Assembly: GCA_947500135.1 (NCBI GenBank) | Contig: CANMQX010000015.1 | Coordinates: 1 to 61,854, forward strand | Origin: an uncultured Paracoccaceae bacterium | GTDB lineage: Bacteria; Pseudomonadota; Alphaproteobacteria; Rhodobacterales; Rhodobacteraceae | Length of the DNA stretch: 61,854 nucleotides | Direction of reading: 5' to 3' | Shown: piece by piece, positions 7,576-16,713 of the stretch | How the letters are laid out: the number at the start of each line of letters is the position of its first letter | Numbering within the stretch: the first letter of the stretch is position 1 | Notes under the pieces: model-generated | The model's database searches: none | Seen by the model: the letters and a program-made list of their open reading frames with translations, nothing else | What the model was told of the DNA's origin: nothing | Position numbers and translations under genes: made by a program

Positions 7576-9395
7576 CAGTCAGCCCACCAACTCTTGTTCT
7601 TCAACGCGGCACTCAACCACTTCGGCTTCTTCGCGAAATTGCGGGATTGAATGAACGTAGCGAAGTCTCCCGCAGCATCATCGTCGTAGTCCGCGAGGGC
7701 TATCGTGCCAAAGAAACCAGTGGGAGCCGACTTCCAATCGGACTCTCTCCCTAGATGTTCGATGAGTGCCCGCATGACCAACGGCCGCTCGTCTAGGAGC
7801 GTTTCGTCAAGCACCTTTTTGACTGTCGGGGACGTGGAACTCCGAGCTTTCAAGAGAGCTCGCAAAGCCGTCTCACCGGCGGTACTAAGGCCTTCAGTAG
7901 ATACCCGAAGCGGCTTCAGCTCACGAGTGAGGTAGGCCACAGGCCGAAGGTCGACGTCAGCCAGCTTCGGCTCCAGTTCGATCCACCCGCGCACGAACTC
8001 CGCCTCGCCCGGTTTCTGCCATTCCTTCGGCAGCTCCGCGGACTGGGATTCCTTGCCGGCATCAGCTTCCAACATGACGAGCAGTTCAGGTTTCCCGTCT
8101 TTAGCATTGCCAATCTCAGTCAGGAGGACGTTAGTTGCCGCCTCCCCCATGCAGCGTTCGAACAGCGCCATCTTCGCAAGCAAAGCCTCGTTGAGAGGCA
8201 TTTGCCGACGCTGGGCCACGGAGAGACGCATCCGCACCGTGTTGAGCATTCGCTTCACGATACGAGGGTTGCCCCCCACCCTCGCCGAAGTCGCTAGAAG
8301 CGGCGCGAGTCGTTCCGCGATCTGAACCGCTTCCACGAGGACTTGCCCCTGGTCCGGGGTTGGGGGCACGCCGCTGGCGAGTGCTTCTTCCAGAGCCCTC
8401 AACCCAAGTGGCCCATCCTTCCATATGTTTTGAAGATTTTCGACGAGGGCACTGGTCACCACTCTCCGATGTTCGGGTGATAGAGCACGGCTGGTGTCGG
8501 TGGGTTGCGAGATCAGGAGTGCGATGAGGTACGCACGCACCTCGGCGACGCCGACCCGTGGGACGCGGATCGGAAACTGGACGAGCTTGTCGAGATAGTC
8601 GGTGACCAGTCGATCCGCAGTAGCTTTGTAGTGCTCGGCGACGGCTAGCCGAACCATATCCTCGTCGGCGGCGACGACGAATGCGGTGCCCGGTACGAAC
8701 AGGAAGAGACGTACTGCCTCGAGGGTCAGAATCGTATTGCGGGGGAGGCACCGATCAAGGTTGTCGATGAACACGACGAGCGTCTTGCCGAGTTCCGTCA
8801 GTAGCTCTTCCAGTTCACGCCGGAACTGCTCGATCTCCTGCGGGGGGCTGCGTTTCTGCTCGGGATCAAGAAGCCCCCTTGTCTTCTTCGTAACGTCCTC
8901 GCTAGCCTTACGAACAGCTTCTACGTCCTCACCGTCGCCCTCGCCTGATCCAATATCGTCGAGCCCTTCAATTCCCCTGCTGAGGATGCCGAAAGTCGGT
9001 GCTCCGAGGAACGCGGCTCCACCTTCTGCCAAGAGACCGAGGACGCGAAGTTTGTTCACGCGCCTGAGAAGCGAAACCGCCTTCTCCGTTCCGGTCTCGG
9101 CCTCCTTCGCCGAGGCGTAGAGCGCCTGCGAAATCTTCTCTAAAAGTGCCGCGCGGGCATCATCGAAGTCCTGGTATAGCCACGCGTCGAACTCGACGAC
9201 GATGTATGGGGCGCCCTCCGCCTTCATGAGGTCTTGCACGACCATCTTTGAGAGCGAGCTTTTTCCGGCACCCCATCCCCCGAAGAGGCCAACCGAGAGG
9301 GGCCGAAGATCCTCACGTGCGAGGAGGTCTGTTACCAGCCCGACCGCCTCGCCGTAGTTAAGCAGGTCGATCGTCGTTTCATTGTCAGACCACAT
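7575..9395 (-). CDS. qatA: QatA, KAP-family P-loop NTPase
   Basis: A 606-residue KAP-type NTPase, first gene of the Qat operon. Walker A is GGWGAGKSS (about residues 39-47) and Walker B is TLVVFIDNLDRC (about 205-216). The insert between them contains a hydrophobic stretch (LRVLGLLAEGGAAFLGAPTFGIL), the usual KAP position for membrane association. An ATG at 9455 would add 20 residues with no ribosome site. The start at 9395 (MWSDNETT, the normal KAP opening) has GGAG 8 bases upstream and is preferred. KAP ATPases are thought to power or gate antiviral responses. The 204 bp between this start and the recombinase stop should hold the operon promoter. Confidence 0.9.
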   Translation of the reverse strand: MWSDNETTIDLLNYGEAVGLVTDLLAREDLRPLSVGLFGGWGAGKSSLSKMVVQDLMKAEGAPYIVVEFDAWLYQDFDDARAALLEKISQALYASAKEAETGTEKAVSLLRRVNKLRVLGLLAEGGAAFLGAPTFGILSRGIEGLDDIGSGEGDGEDVEAVRKASEDVTKKTRGLLDPEQKRSPPQEIEQFRRELEELLTELGKTLVVFIDNLDRCLPRNTILTLEAVRLFLFVPGTAFVVAADEDMVRLAVAEHYKATADRLVTDYLDKLVQFPIRVPRVGVAEVRAYLIALLISQPTDTSRALSPEHRRVVTSALVENLQNIWKDGPLGLRALEEALASGVPPTPDQGQVLVEAVQIAERLAPLLATSARVGGNPRIVKRMLNTVRMRLSVAQRRQMPLNEALLAKMALFERCMGEAATNVLLTEIGNAKDGKPELLVMLEADAGKESQSAELPKEWQKPGEAEFVRGWIELEPKLADVDLRPVAYLTRELKPLRVSTEGLSTAGETALRALLKARSSTSPTVKKVLDETLLDERPLVMRALIEHLGRESDWKSAPTGFFGTIALADYDDDAAGDFATFIQSRNFAKKPKWLSAALKNKSWWAD

Positions 9396-9599
9396 CCAAT
9401 CGGCTCCGCATTGATGAGCTATGGAAGCTAACGGTGTAGTTCGGAACCGCGCCATCAGAGACGTATCTCGGAAATTTGAGGTTGGCGGTCATGAGATTGA
9501 TAGGGTCCATTGTTCTTCGATTTGCACGATAGAGCGAACGACCGATTATTGCGATCCCCTATGTACTTGAATTACTTTCTACATATGACACGTGAAAGC

Positions 9600-10586
9600 C
9601 TATTGAGGTTGAAGCCTAGCACGCTTGGCTACGATCGGTTTTCCACCTAAATTTCTGAGGACATCTAGAATATCCGCCCGTTCCAAAGCGCGTCGCAGCG
9701 CATGGTTTGAAACCCGCACATAGATTTCTGTGGTCTTGAGGTTTGCGTGCCGAAGCAGCGCTTGGATCATGCGGATGTCGATGTCTTCTTCGATCAGGAG
9801 CGTCGCGGCCGAGTGCCGGAACCGGTGCGGGGTCAGATGCGGTTCGATACCGAGGCGTTTCGACAGCGCTCGCAGCCGCTTCCGGAACGTTGCCGCGCGG
9901 AGCCGCCGTCCGACCGCGTTCAGGAACAGTGGCGACGATGTATTTCCATGTTCGGAACGTATCTGACAGAAGTGTTGAAACTCTTCCTGCAGCTCCCGGT
10001 TTGGCACGAAGACGATCCGTTCTTTGCTGCCCTTGCCTTGCACGAGTATCTGGCTTCCGTCCGGCGACACATTGCGGACCTTCAGATTCGTGAGTTCACT
10101 GATCCGCAGACCTGTGACGATCAACAGCTTGATGATCAGGGTCGTAACGGCATTCTGCGCGTCCGGTACAGCGTGGTCCGTGCTCGGGCTCGACCGCGCA
10201 TCGATTGCGTCGCCATCGGCTCGAAGAACCGCTTTGAGCGTGTCGCGCTCAATGGGGCGCGGCAGGCGCCGCGGGACCTTCACAGAGATGCGGACGTCGG
10301 CGAACGGGGAGGGCAGGGCGCTGTTCCGCTCTGCGCGCCAGGCATAGTAGGACTTGAGGGTCACGAGACGCCTTTCGATGGTCGCGGGCTTGGCGCACAG
10401 CTCGTCGCGCAGACGGCGGTGGTAGGCGAGGATATCTTCCTTCGACAGAGGATCGGTAAGCCGGTTCGCTTTGGTAAAGCGCGCAAAGGTGCGCAGATCC
10501 TGCGCGTAGGCCCGAAGCGTGTGATGTCCGAGACTGCGTTCGTCGCGGCGCGAGTTGACAAAGGCGGTGTGATCGAGATGGGGCAT
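9600..10586 (-). CDS. Tyrosine recombinase/integrase
   Basis: A 328-residue phage-integrase-fold recombinase. Residues 1-100 form the SAM-like DNA-binding domain (LGHHTLRAYAQDLRTFARF). The catalytic set is visible: Arg in TGLRISEL, Lys in GKGSKER, HxxR in PHRFRHS, His in LLRHANL and the Tyr nucleophile in TTEIYVR. The size and text resemble XerC/XerD-like recombinases carried by mobile elements more than the housekeeping pair. It sits upstream of qatA on the same strand, a common neighbour of defence cassettes, and may have moved the cassette. No matching att repeats were found by eye. The start at 10586 has a plausible ribosome site (AAAGGAG). Confidence 0.9.
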   Translation of the reverse strand: MPHLDHTAFVNSRRDERSLGHHTLRAYAQDLRTFARFTKANRLTDPLSKEDILAYHRRLRDELCAKPATIERRLVTLKSYYAWRAERNSALPSPFADVRISVKVPRRLPRPIERDTLKAVLRADGDAIDARSSPSTDHAVPDAQNAVTTLIIKLLIVTGLRISELTNLKVRNVSPDGSQILVQGKGSKERIVFVPNRELQEEFQHFCQIRSEHGNTSSPLFLNAVGRRLRAATFRKRLRALSKRLGIEPHLTPHRFRHSAATLLIEEDIDIRMIQALLRHANLKTTEIYVRVSNHALRRALERADILDVLRNLGGKPIVAKRARLQPQ

Positions 10587-10839
10587 GCTGAACTCCTTTG
10601 GTTGAGTTCAGCCAGTTCAGCACAGGCGGTTCGCGGCGCTAAAATTACCCGCCAGAGCGGTAATGATAATGGGACCCAATATTGTCCGAACTTGGAGTTC
10701 GCTTAAGTATCCCCGCCTTGGGGCAACCTCGCCGACTTCTAGTCGGTGCTCCCCATCAACTGTGCGATCGAACATCGCAGAGCCGGCGAAGGACTTGATC
10801 TGAATGGCCAAGAGCGTCTTCACTACCGCATACGGGGTG
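10587..10839. other. Intergenic, no gene supported
   Basis: Contains the promoter side of the recombinase gene and a short perfect dyad, CCGACT-TCT-AGTCGG, at 10732-10746. A 68-codon frame on the minus strand (10617-10823) has no ribosome site or recognisable text, so it is not called. Confidence 0.5.
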
Positions 10840-12594
10840 TCACTGAGCCTCTGCTAGCTTCGAGATCGCGTGTTTGGCAGCGCTGCTTGCCCAGGCACGA
10901 GGCCGATCGCCAAAACATTCGAGAATCGCGTCCACGCCAATGATGGTTCCTTTTGCCAAACGACCGAGCACCGCAATGGGAATAACAGTACCATTTTGTG
11001 AGATGACATAGCTATCTGCTGTCGTAGCCACGCCAAGTTCATCGTGAACCGGTGCGACAAGTCCGTCCTCTAACAGACCTTCGATCAGCGGCGAACGGAC
11101 GTCGGCAATTTTCGGCGCGTCCAGCACCGCGTTGACCATGATCTGCGCCGTGGCATGGTTTTCGCCGCTAGTTAGGACCCACCCGCGGTCGGTGACGGTG
11201 ATGTCCGGGTCGGCGAGATACGTTAGATCCAGCATGCTAGCTTCGCATAAGGCGAGAAGCTGTTGGAGGCTCTCTATCGGTGGTCCGAAAGCGTAGCGCT
11301 TCATGCTTTCGTCCAGGAGGATGATTTCCGCCAGCACATCATCGCTAAGTGCGCTATGAGACAGTGACCTATAAATCGTCGGGTGGCAGTACCGCCATAC
11401 TTGACCTATGCAATAATCCAAACTGACAGGCGCGCTCCCGTTGGCCATCTGGACGAGATTTTTTAACAAATCAATCGGTGGCTGATCCGTATCAAGGCAG
11501 GACTTATGGCCTCGCGCCGGATCCTCGATCCAGGCCTTAACTAGATGATGCAGAGCGTCATTGTCCGACGGCGCGTCGTCCCGCTTATATTCAAGTTCTC
11601 GAAAGACGCCAACGATGACAGGTGTGATCGCATCCAGTAGAAACGCTTTTCCTGTCGCACGCGCCTTTAATGCTGGATCGTTCAGTTCGCGGCGAAGCGT
11701 GTCCAAGACTTTTTCTGACGGTGCGAATTGCCGGTCAAGCTGTTCGTTAACAGGCTTCGGGCCCATTGGCAGACCGTCAAGGGAGAACGGAATGATGGTT
11801 GGTGCAACGTCTTCCGTCGGTGCGAACGTCAGCTCGCGCGACTGTTCGTCACGCAGCGAGAATGATCCATATTCATCGGCAATCGCACGGACGATATCGA
11901 TCGTGGCAAGCCCGTATCCTCTCGCAGCAATGGCAGCCCCTGCATGCGTTTTGGCTGCATCGACTATTGGATCAACCGGGTATGGTTCACCAAACAGGCA
12001 AAGGGCATCCCTCGCTTCGATTTCGGCCTGCCAACCTTCAATCTGCGGGTCTTGTTGCGTCGGTTGGTGACCGACCGCCAAGAGGACCTGATCTGCAAAG
12101 AACTTGACGCCAGAACGGGCCGTTAAACAGGCCCCTGTCCCAGTAAGCTCTACCGCGTGGACTCGTTCTTGGACCAGTTTTACAATATCGTACTCAACGA
12201 GGGGACGAAGAAGGGTGGCAAACCTTTCATGAAGATAGGTACCGACCATATTGCGCAGGGGATAGTGGTCAGAATTATCCGCTGAACGCGCGGTCGGCTT
12301 CTTCGCGGCCCAGTCGTGATAGCTGAGAAAGCTCTTTATCAAAGCGGTGCCGAGATTGATTTCGGGACGTGCGGGCAGCTCGAGGATGCGATCGTTGACG
12401 TTGCTCCAGTTGCTATCTGGCTGAGACATGTCCCAGACGGGCCCATTTCCGAGTTGATCTGCCTCTTCAAAAAGAAGTATTTTGAAGTTTTTGTCGAACT
12501 CGCGGTCAGAGCATTCGCGAAGATAGCATTCTAAAGCGTAGTGGCCACGCGGACCAAGACCAACAATGGCGAGAGCAGGTATTGGATCGGTCAT
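10840..12594 (-). CDS. FAD/NAD(P)-binding domain protein
   Basis: A 584-residue protein opening with a Rossmann dinucleotide motif, IVGLGPRGHYALE (about residues 10-22). This is the form used by the NAD(P)-binding-9 family of flavin-type proteins. A second motif region follows around ADQVLLAVGHQPTQQDP, like the ATG/GD motif of flavoprotein oxidoreductases. The remaining 350 residues are largely helical and not recognised. Members of this family are soluble and of uncertain substrate; some act as hydroxylase-like or reductase-like enzymes in secondary metabolism. It stands alone, with 253 bp to the recombinase on one side and 79 bp to the next gene on the other. The family call is good, the reaction unknown. 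Confidence 0.75.
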   Translation of the reverse strand: MTDPIPALAIVGLGPRGHYALECYLRECSDREFDKNFKILLFEEADQLGNGPVWDMSQPDSNWSNVNDRILELPARPEINLGTALIKSFLSYHDWAAKKPTARSADNSDHYPLRNMVGTYLHERFATLLRPLVEYDIVKLVQERVHAVELTGTGACLTARSGVKFFADQVLLAVGHQPTQQDPQIEGWQAEIEARDALCLFGEPYPVDPIVDAAKTHAGAAIAARGYGLATIDIVRAIADEYGSFSLRDEQSRELTFAPTEDVAPTIIPFSLDGLPMGPKPVNEQLDRQFAPSEKVLDTLRRELNDPALKARATGKAFLLDAITPVIVGVFRELEYKRDDAPSDNDALHHLVKAWIEDPARGHKSCLDTDQPPIDLLKNLVQMANGSAPVSLDYCIGQVWRYCHPTIYRSLSHSALSDDVLAEIILLDESMKRYAFGPPIESLQQLLALCEASMLDLTYLADPDITVTDRGWVLTSGENHATAQIMVNAVLDAPKIADVRSPLIEGLLEDGLVAPVHDELGVATTADSYVISQNGTVIPIAVLGRLAKGTIIGVDAILECFGDRPRAWASSAAKHAISKLAEAQ

Positions 12595-12673
12595 TTTGCG
12601 AGTTTCTTTGCATGTAAATCTAGCCGCATTAGACGCGAACTTCTAGATGGTACTACGTTTGAGATGAACTCGG

Positions 12674-12907
12674 CTAGTCTTTGGAAACAGACTTCAGAGC
12701 CGCGCCAATTGCTGTGTCACCATCACTGTCAGCGACGGCTTCATTGATTTCATCTGACTGGATCGTATCACCATCAGCATGCTCAGGGTCGCCATGTTCA
12801 CCATCCTGATTTTTCAACTTGTGATGCTGCTCAGACCCTTTGAGGTTGATTGGCTGGTCTTGATCCATGTCGATGTCTTCGTATCGTGGTTTGTCGTTAC
12901 TTGTCAT
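12674..12907 (-). CDS. Small acidic hydrophilic protein
   Basis: A 77-residue protein, very rich in Asp, Glu, Gln and His (DEINEAVADSDGD), with no hydrophobic segment and probably unfolded. An AAGGG/AAGAAG-type ribosome site precedes ATG. Not recognised. It lies among short stress-type genes (CsbD follows upstream on the same strand), so a stress role is reasonable but inferred. Confidence 0.55.
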   Translation of the reverse strand: MTSNDKPRYEDIDMDQDQPINLKGSEQHHKLKNQDGEHGDPEHADGDTIQSDEINEAVADSDGDTAIGAALKSVSKD

Positions 12908-13001
12908 CTTCTTGCGCCCTTATTGATCTATATTGTAAGCAATTTTGCCATCACCTCGGTCCCAAACCCCGACTTCAGGGATTGGGACACGCCAGTTGCG
13001 G

Positions 13002-13199
13002 TCAGTTGGAGTTCAGGAAGTCATCGACTTCCTTCTTCGCCTCTTCTTTGGTTTTACCGTATTTGGCCTGGATTTTGCCCTCGAGCGCTTCGCGGTCGCC
13101 GTTCACCTCAGCGATTTCGTCATCGGTCAACTCTCCCCATTTGGCTTTGACGTTGCCTGTCATCTCTTTCCATTTGCCTTGGATTTGATCCCAGTTCAT
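13002..13199 (-). CDS. CsbD-family stress protein
   Basis: 65 residues reading MNWDQIQGKWKEMTGNVKAK, the CsbD family signature (WxxIxGKWKExxGxxKxKWG), ending in the charged EEAKKEVDDFL helix. CsbD proteins are small, abundant, hydrophilic general-stress proteins of unknown mechanism. A longer open frame begins at 13304. The ATG at 13199 matches the family start and has an AAAGGA ribosome site, so it is preferred. Confidence 0.9.
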   Translation of the reverse strand: MNWDQIQGKWKEMTGNVKAKWGELTDDEIAEVNGDREALEGKIQAKYGKTKEEAKKEVDDFLNSN

Positions 13200-13360
13200 T
13201 GCGTGTCCTTTCAAATTGAAATGCCCAAATTCTGCCGAATGGCCATATACTGGCTGGATGCCAACATTCAGGCCACGTCCCATTGGACGGTTGGTGTGAA
13301 TCACTGTGGTCGTTAGGTTGCTGCGAGACTAGACCTTCAAGCGCGGTTAATGCCCAAACG

Positions 13361-14209
13361 CTAAACTAGAACAGGTTTGTCCATCCCTGGGATCAAGATC
13401 TGAGCTGGGTCAGTCTGGTTGCTGCACGATGTGAAATTAGGGCCAGGAATGTTCTGCTCTTTGGCATACGAGACGTCATCAATGAACCAAGAAGTGTCGA
13501 TGTTTGCGAAGGCGTCGACAAAGTTGGTTTCAAGTTCCCATGCTTCTTTTGCCTTAAGCCGGAAATACGGTCGATCAATGTCTAGTTGCCCTTCATCTTT
13601 GAACTTTCGCAAGATTTTGTTCACGTAGATAGACGTGAGTCCTAAAACTTGTCCAATTTCTACCTGAGTCATCGGAACTTCAAAGCGATTGCCAAGGTCG
13701 GTCTGGCCGAAGTGCAGCCTTGACCTCAACTGAAGAAGGAAAAACTTGAGATTGTTCTGCGCATTCATTGTGTTCAGGCGCGTCACTTGGTAGTGAAATG
13801 CAGTCAAACTTAGGCTGCTCAGAGCGATCAGCAATGATGACAAGCGTGGGAGCTTGACGAGTTCGCGATGGAAATCCCTACGCAAAATTTCTGTCACTGC
13901 GCCGTCTGTCAACATGACAACTTGATGGGGCGCATGTACCGTCCCAAATTCTGCGAGGCCAATAAAATCGCCAGGCAAGAACAGCCGCAAGATCTGATTA
14001 CCATGCTGTTTAAAGTTGGATCTTAGCGCCGCCCATCCCGACTGAAGAACCCAAATTTTGTCAGCAAGCTCACCAACACGCACTAGCTGACACCCCTTGG
14101 AGCGCTTCACGCTTGAACGGTCATAAGAGTCCAGCAAGAGCCGCTCTGGCTCTTTTAGTGAAAGAAATCGTTGTAAACTGGTTGTTGGAGCGTTGTTACA
14201 AGTCAACAC
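13361..14209 (-). CDS. Crp/Fnr-family transcriptional regulator
   Basis: A 282-residue regulator. Residues 25-130 form a cyclic-nucleotide-binding-type beta roll (GELADKIWVLQSGWA, then LRLFLPGDFIGLAEF), and about residues 175-215 form the winged helix-turn-helix (VPMTQVEIGQVLGLTSIYVNKILRKF). The Cys cluster of oxygen-sensing FNR is not present, and the phosphate-binding RxA of CRP is not obvious, so the signal is unknown. It starts with GTG at 14209. It is a paralogue of the regulator at 24098-24883: the two share LGNRF.VP, GLTSIYVNK and a DTSWF end. The C-terminal 45 residues beyond the DNA-binding domain are unusual. Confidence 0.9.
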   Translation of the reverse strand: MLTCNNAPTTSLQRFLSLKEPERLLLDSYDRSSVKRSKGCQLVRVGELADKIWVLQSGWAALRSNFKQHGNQILRLFLPGDFIGLAEFGTVHAPHQVVMLTDGAVTEILRRDFHRELVKLPRLSSLLIALSSLSLTAFHYQVTRLNTMNAQNNLKFFLLQLRSRLHFGQTDLGNRFEVPMTQVEIGQVLGLTSIYVNKILRKFKDEGQLDIDRPYFRLKAKEAWELETNFVDAFANIDTSWFIDDVSYAKEQNIPGPNFTSCSNQTDPAQILIPGMDKPVLV

Positions 14210-14326
14210 TCACAACCTAACAGCCAATCAGATGGCGGCCATGACATTAATCGCGTGGCTTGTTTTGGAAGGTGAAAAATCTGGTTTGGCATACACTTAC
14301 TGAACCACGCGAAACCACATGCGTCT

Positions 14327-14341
14327 GTTAACTATGTTAAC
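14327..14341. promoter_or_regulatory. GTTAAC-TAT-GTTAAC candidate operator
   Basis: Two perfect GTTAAC palindromes three bases apart, about 105 bp before the next Crp/Fnr gene at 14447 and about 120 bp from the divergent Crp/Fnr start at 14209. A similar sequence (TTAAACTGTGTTAAC) precedes the third Crp/Fnr gene at 24098. This suggests a binding site for this regulator subfamily; unproven. Confidence 0.45.
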
Positions 14342-14446
14342 TGACATAGTATTTTCGAAGGCTATTTGCAGAAAAGAAGCAATTTCAAAGGCTTGCGACG
14401 TTTGGCATCGATAAGCTAGAGCATTTTAGTAAAACCAGTATAACAT

Positions 14447-15247
14447 ATGTTAATCTCAAACGCTCTGTCTATGTACTTATGGGGAACGTCCGAAGTGACA
14501 ACTGGAATAGCCACAGACTTGAAGCCCGCAGAATCTTCCAGCCCACTTGTTCGGAAGCTTGGAGCGCTATGCTTGCTGTCGGAAGAAGAAATCGAGTTTC
14601 TTGAGGGCCTCCAAAACAACACTTTGACAGTAGACAGAGCACAGGATTTCATCGTTGAAAATGCTGATCTCAGAACCACATTTATTGTGATTGAAGGTTG
14701 GGCCATTCGTTACAGCGACCTCTCAACTGGACGCCGCCAGATCCTCAGCTATGCACTTCCAGGAGACATACTCGGACTACATGTGAACTTCCGTGCTACA
14801 GCAACATATAGCGCGTCTGCGTTGACGCCATTGAAGCTTGCAGCTGTAGACCCTCGTCGCGTCATCGAGATATCCCAGAAATTTCCAATCATCGCGGCAG
14901 GACTGAGCTGGTGTACTGCGCGAGAGTTTGCAATTCTGGGAGACCAGGCGATCCGCCTCGGGCGACTTTCAGCGCGGCAACGACTAGCCCATCTTTTTTT
15001 GGAGCTTTGGCATCGCTTCGCGCTGATCGAAAACGACAACGGGAACTGGGTCGAAATACCAATGACCCAGCGAGACCTTGCAGATACTCTTGGAATGAGC
15101 CTAGTACACACAAACCGTTCGCTGAAATCATTGCGAGATGCAGGCCTTGTTTCTGTGAGCAAAGACTATGTGCGGTTGAACGACGTCAAGGCTCTGATTG
15201 AAATGTCTGAGTTTAATCCAGAGCACCTGACCGAATTCCAAATCTAG
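14447..15247 (+). CDS. Crp/Fnr-family transcriptional regulator
   Basis: A 266-residue regulator, divergent from the previous Crp/Fnr gene. The sensor beta roll is seen in FIVIEGWAIRYSDLSTGRRQILSYALPGDILGL. The winged helix reads IPMTQRDLADTLGMSLVHTNRSLKSLRDAGLV, the usual TQxxLAxxLGxxxxxxxRxLxxL pattern. FNR-type Cys clustering is absent. The start is uncertain: an ATG at 14471 (MYLWGTSEV) is also possible, and neither has a strong ribosome site. It lies 54 bp before a formate/nitrite-type channel gene on the same strand, which it may control. Confidence 0.9.
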   Translation: MLISNALSMYLWGTSEVTTGIATDLKPAESSSPLVRKLGALCLLSEEEIEFLEGLQNNTLTVDRAQDFIVENADLRTTFIVIEGWAIRYSDLSTGRRQILSYALPGDILGLHVNFRATATYSASALTPLKLAAVDPRRVIEISQKFPIIAAGLSWCTAREFAILGDQAIRLGRLSARQRLAHLFLELWHRFALIENDNGNWVEIPMTQRDLADTLGMSLVHTNRSLKSLRDAGLVSVSKDYVRLNDVKALIEMSEFNPEHLTEFQI

Positions 15248-15301
15248 TTATGGCGTGTGCGTCAATTGGTGTGGTCGTGTTTGTAGAAAGGCTGCAGCAA
15301 A

Positions 15302-16144
15302 ATGGCGAACTCGGACCAGAAAATTGAAGGAACAGAGCAGGACGTTTTGGATGAGCAATCGTTGCAAGATGCAACCAAGCTCTCCCCGCGTCTGATCTAT
15401 GAAGTCATCCGACGCGACGGGGAAGAAGAACTCGAGCGACCTATTCGATCACTGATCTGGTCTGGGATAGCTGCTGGAATCATGATTAGTTTTTCCGTTC
15501 TGGGGGAAGCGATCTTTCGAACATACCTTCCTGACGCGCCGAGCAGTTATCTCGTTGAAAACCTCGGTTATAGTCTTGGCTTCCTCCTTGTCATACTTGG
15601 CCGCATGCAGCTCTTCACAGAGAACACCATAACGACCGTGCTTCCGTTGATGGTCGCGCCATCAAGACGGCTGTTTGGCGATGTATGTTCGCTTTGGTTC
15701 ATCGTACTTTCAGCAAACGTCGTGGGCGCATTCGCAATTGCAACTGTTTTCGCTCACACGTCAGCAATACCATCAGAACTCATACCGGCTCTGATATCGC
15801 TTTCTGAACATGCGGTTGGTATGCCCGCAGGAGAAAGCTTTATGCGCGCCATCCCAGCCGGAATACTCATCGCTGCGATTGTTTGGATGCTGCCGCAAGC
15901 TGAGGACGCGTCATTTTTCGTGATTTTGACTTTCACATGGCTGATCGCTGCGGGCGATTTCACCCACATTGTCGCTGGTTCTGTTGAGATGGCTTTTTTG
16001 GCGGTTCGTGGAGATCTTGGTTTCTATGATGCGGTCTTTGGCTTCTTCTTGCCGGTTTTGGCAGGCAACGTCGTTGGAGGTACCGTGATCTTTACTCTCA
16101 TGGCCTGGGGTCAAGTCAGACATGAGCTGGGAGAATTGGAATAG
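15302..16144 (+). CDS. Formate/nitrite transporter (FNT) family channel, YfdC-like
   Basis: A 280-residue inner-membrane protein with a 55-residue charged N-terminal tail and six hydrophobic helices (from LIWSGIAAGIMISFSVL to VVGGTVIFTLMAWG). FNT features are seen: the helix-break segment LGRMQLFTENTITTVLPL after helix 2, and FTHIVAGSVEMAFL before helix 6, where the family carries its pore His. The long N-terminus and FTEN text fit the YfdC branch, whose substrate is not settled, rather than FocA or NirC. It follows a Crp/Fnr regulator and meets a DUF202 gene end to end (9 bp between stops). Confidence 0.85.
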   Translation: MANSDQKIEGTEQDVLDEQSLQDATKLSPRLIYEVIRRDGEEELERPIRSLIWSGIAAGIMISFSVLGEAIFRTYLPDAPSSYLVENLGYSLGFLLVILGRMQLFTENTITTVLPLMVAPSRRLFGDVCSLWFIVLSANVVGAFAIATVFAHTSAIPSELIPALISLSEHAVGMPAGESFMRAIPAGILIAAIVWMLPQAEDASFFVILTFTWLIAAGDFTHIVAGSVEMAFLAVRGDLGFYDAVFGFFLPVLAGNVVGGTVIFTLMAWGQVRHELGELE

Positions 16145-16153
16145 ACTAAGTGC

Positions 16154-16540
16154 CTAAAGCAGCCAAAGGATTACCCCGGTTGCAACTGCGCCAAGTGTTA
16201 GGATGCTTGCCAGTGTCGTCATGCGTTTATGCGATTGAGCTTCCACGTCATGATCTGTCATCCGTTTTTGGGCTTCCCTGCACTTGGTGACAGCCGCCCA
16301 AAAAATCAGAACAGCAACGACGATAAACACTTCGGCGACCCCCTTGGCGACAATGGGGTAGTCTGTATCATTGAAGACGGCTTTTAGGCCCAAGGCGAGT
16401 GCAATGCAGGCCATGCCAGTCCGCATCCAACCTGCAAATGTTCGCTCGTTTGCAAGCATTGTGCGATCTTCGGCCCAAGCCGTGCGCGTGTCCGCGAGTT
16501 CGTTAGAACTTGGCTCCTTTGACAGGTCAGTATCTGGCAT
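16154..16540 (-). CDS. DUF202 (YidH-type) membrane protein
   Basis: 128 residues with a charged N-terminus and three hydrophobic helices (MACIALALGLKAVF, VAEVFIVVAVLIFWAAV, LASILTLGAVATGVILWLL). The stretch DRTMLANERTFAGWMRTGMA is the signature of DUF202/YidH proteins. The function is unknown; relatives are small inner-membrane proteins often found near stress or transport genes. It is convergent with the FNT gene. Confidence 0.9.
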   Translation of the reverse strand: MPDTDLSKEPSSNELADTRTAWAEDRTMLANERTFAGWMRTGMACIALALGLKAVFNDTDYPIVAKGVAEVFIVVAVLIFWAAVTKCREAQKRMTDHDVEAQSHKRMTTLASILTLGAVATGVILWLL

Positions 16541-16713
16541 GTGGCCTCGCCTTTCTTATATCGTTGCTTCTACCAAGAAGCGTGAACGCTGCGGGCAACT
16601 TCAGCTCGCGAACCTAATTTGACACCGCTATGTATCTTCAACGTGCTAGCATGTCAGCGCGTTCTCATGCACTGTTTCCTGATCCGAAAGCAACCGGCGG
16701 TTACAGTGACGCT

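Noticed and set aside
9747..10706. 319-codon plus-strand frame over the recombinase gene
   Set aside because: Antisense shadow of a clearly identified recombinase; no ribosome site or motif.
10617..10823. 68-codon minus-strand frame between recombinase and FAD protein
   Set aside because: No ribosome site, no recognisable text, covers a dyad-containing spacer.
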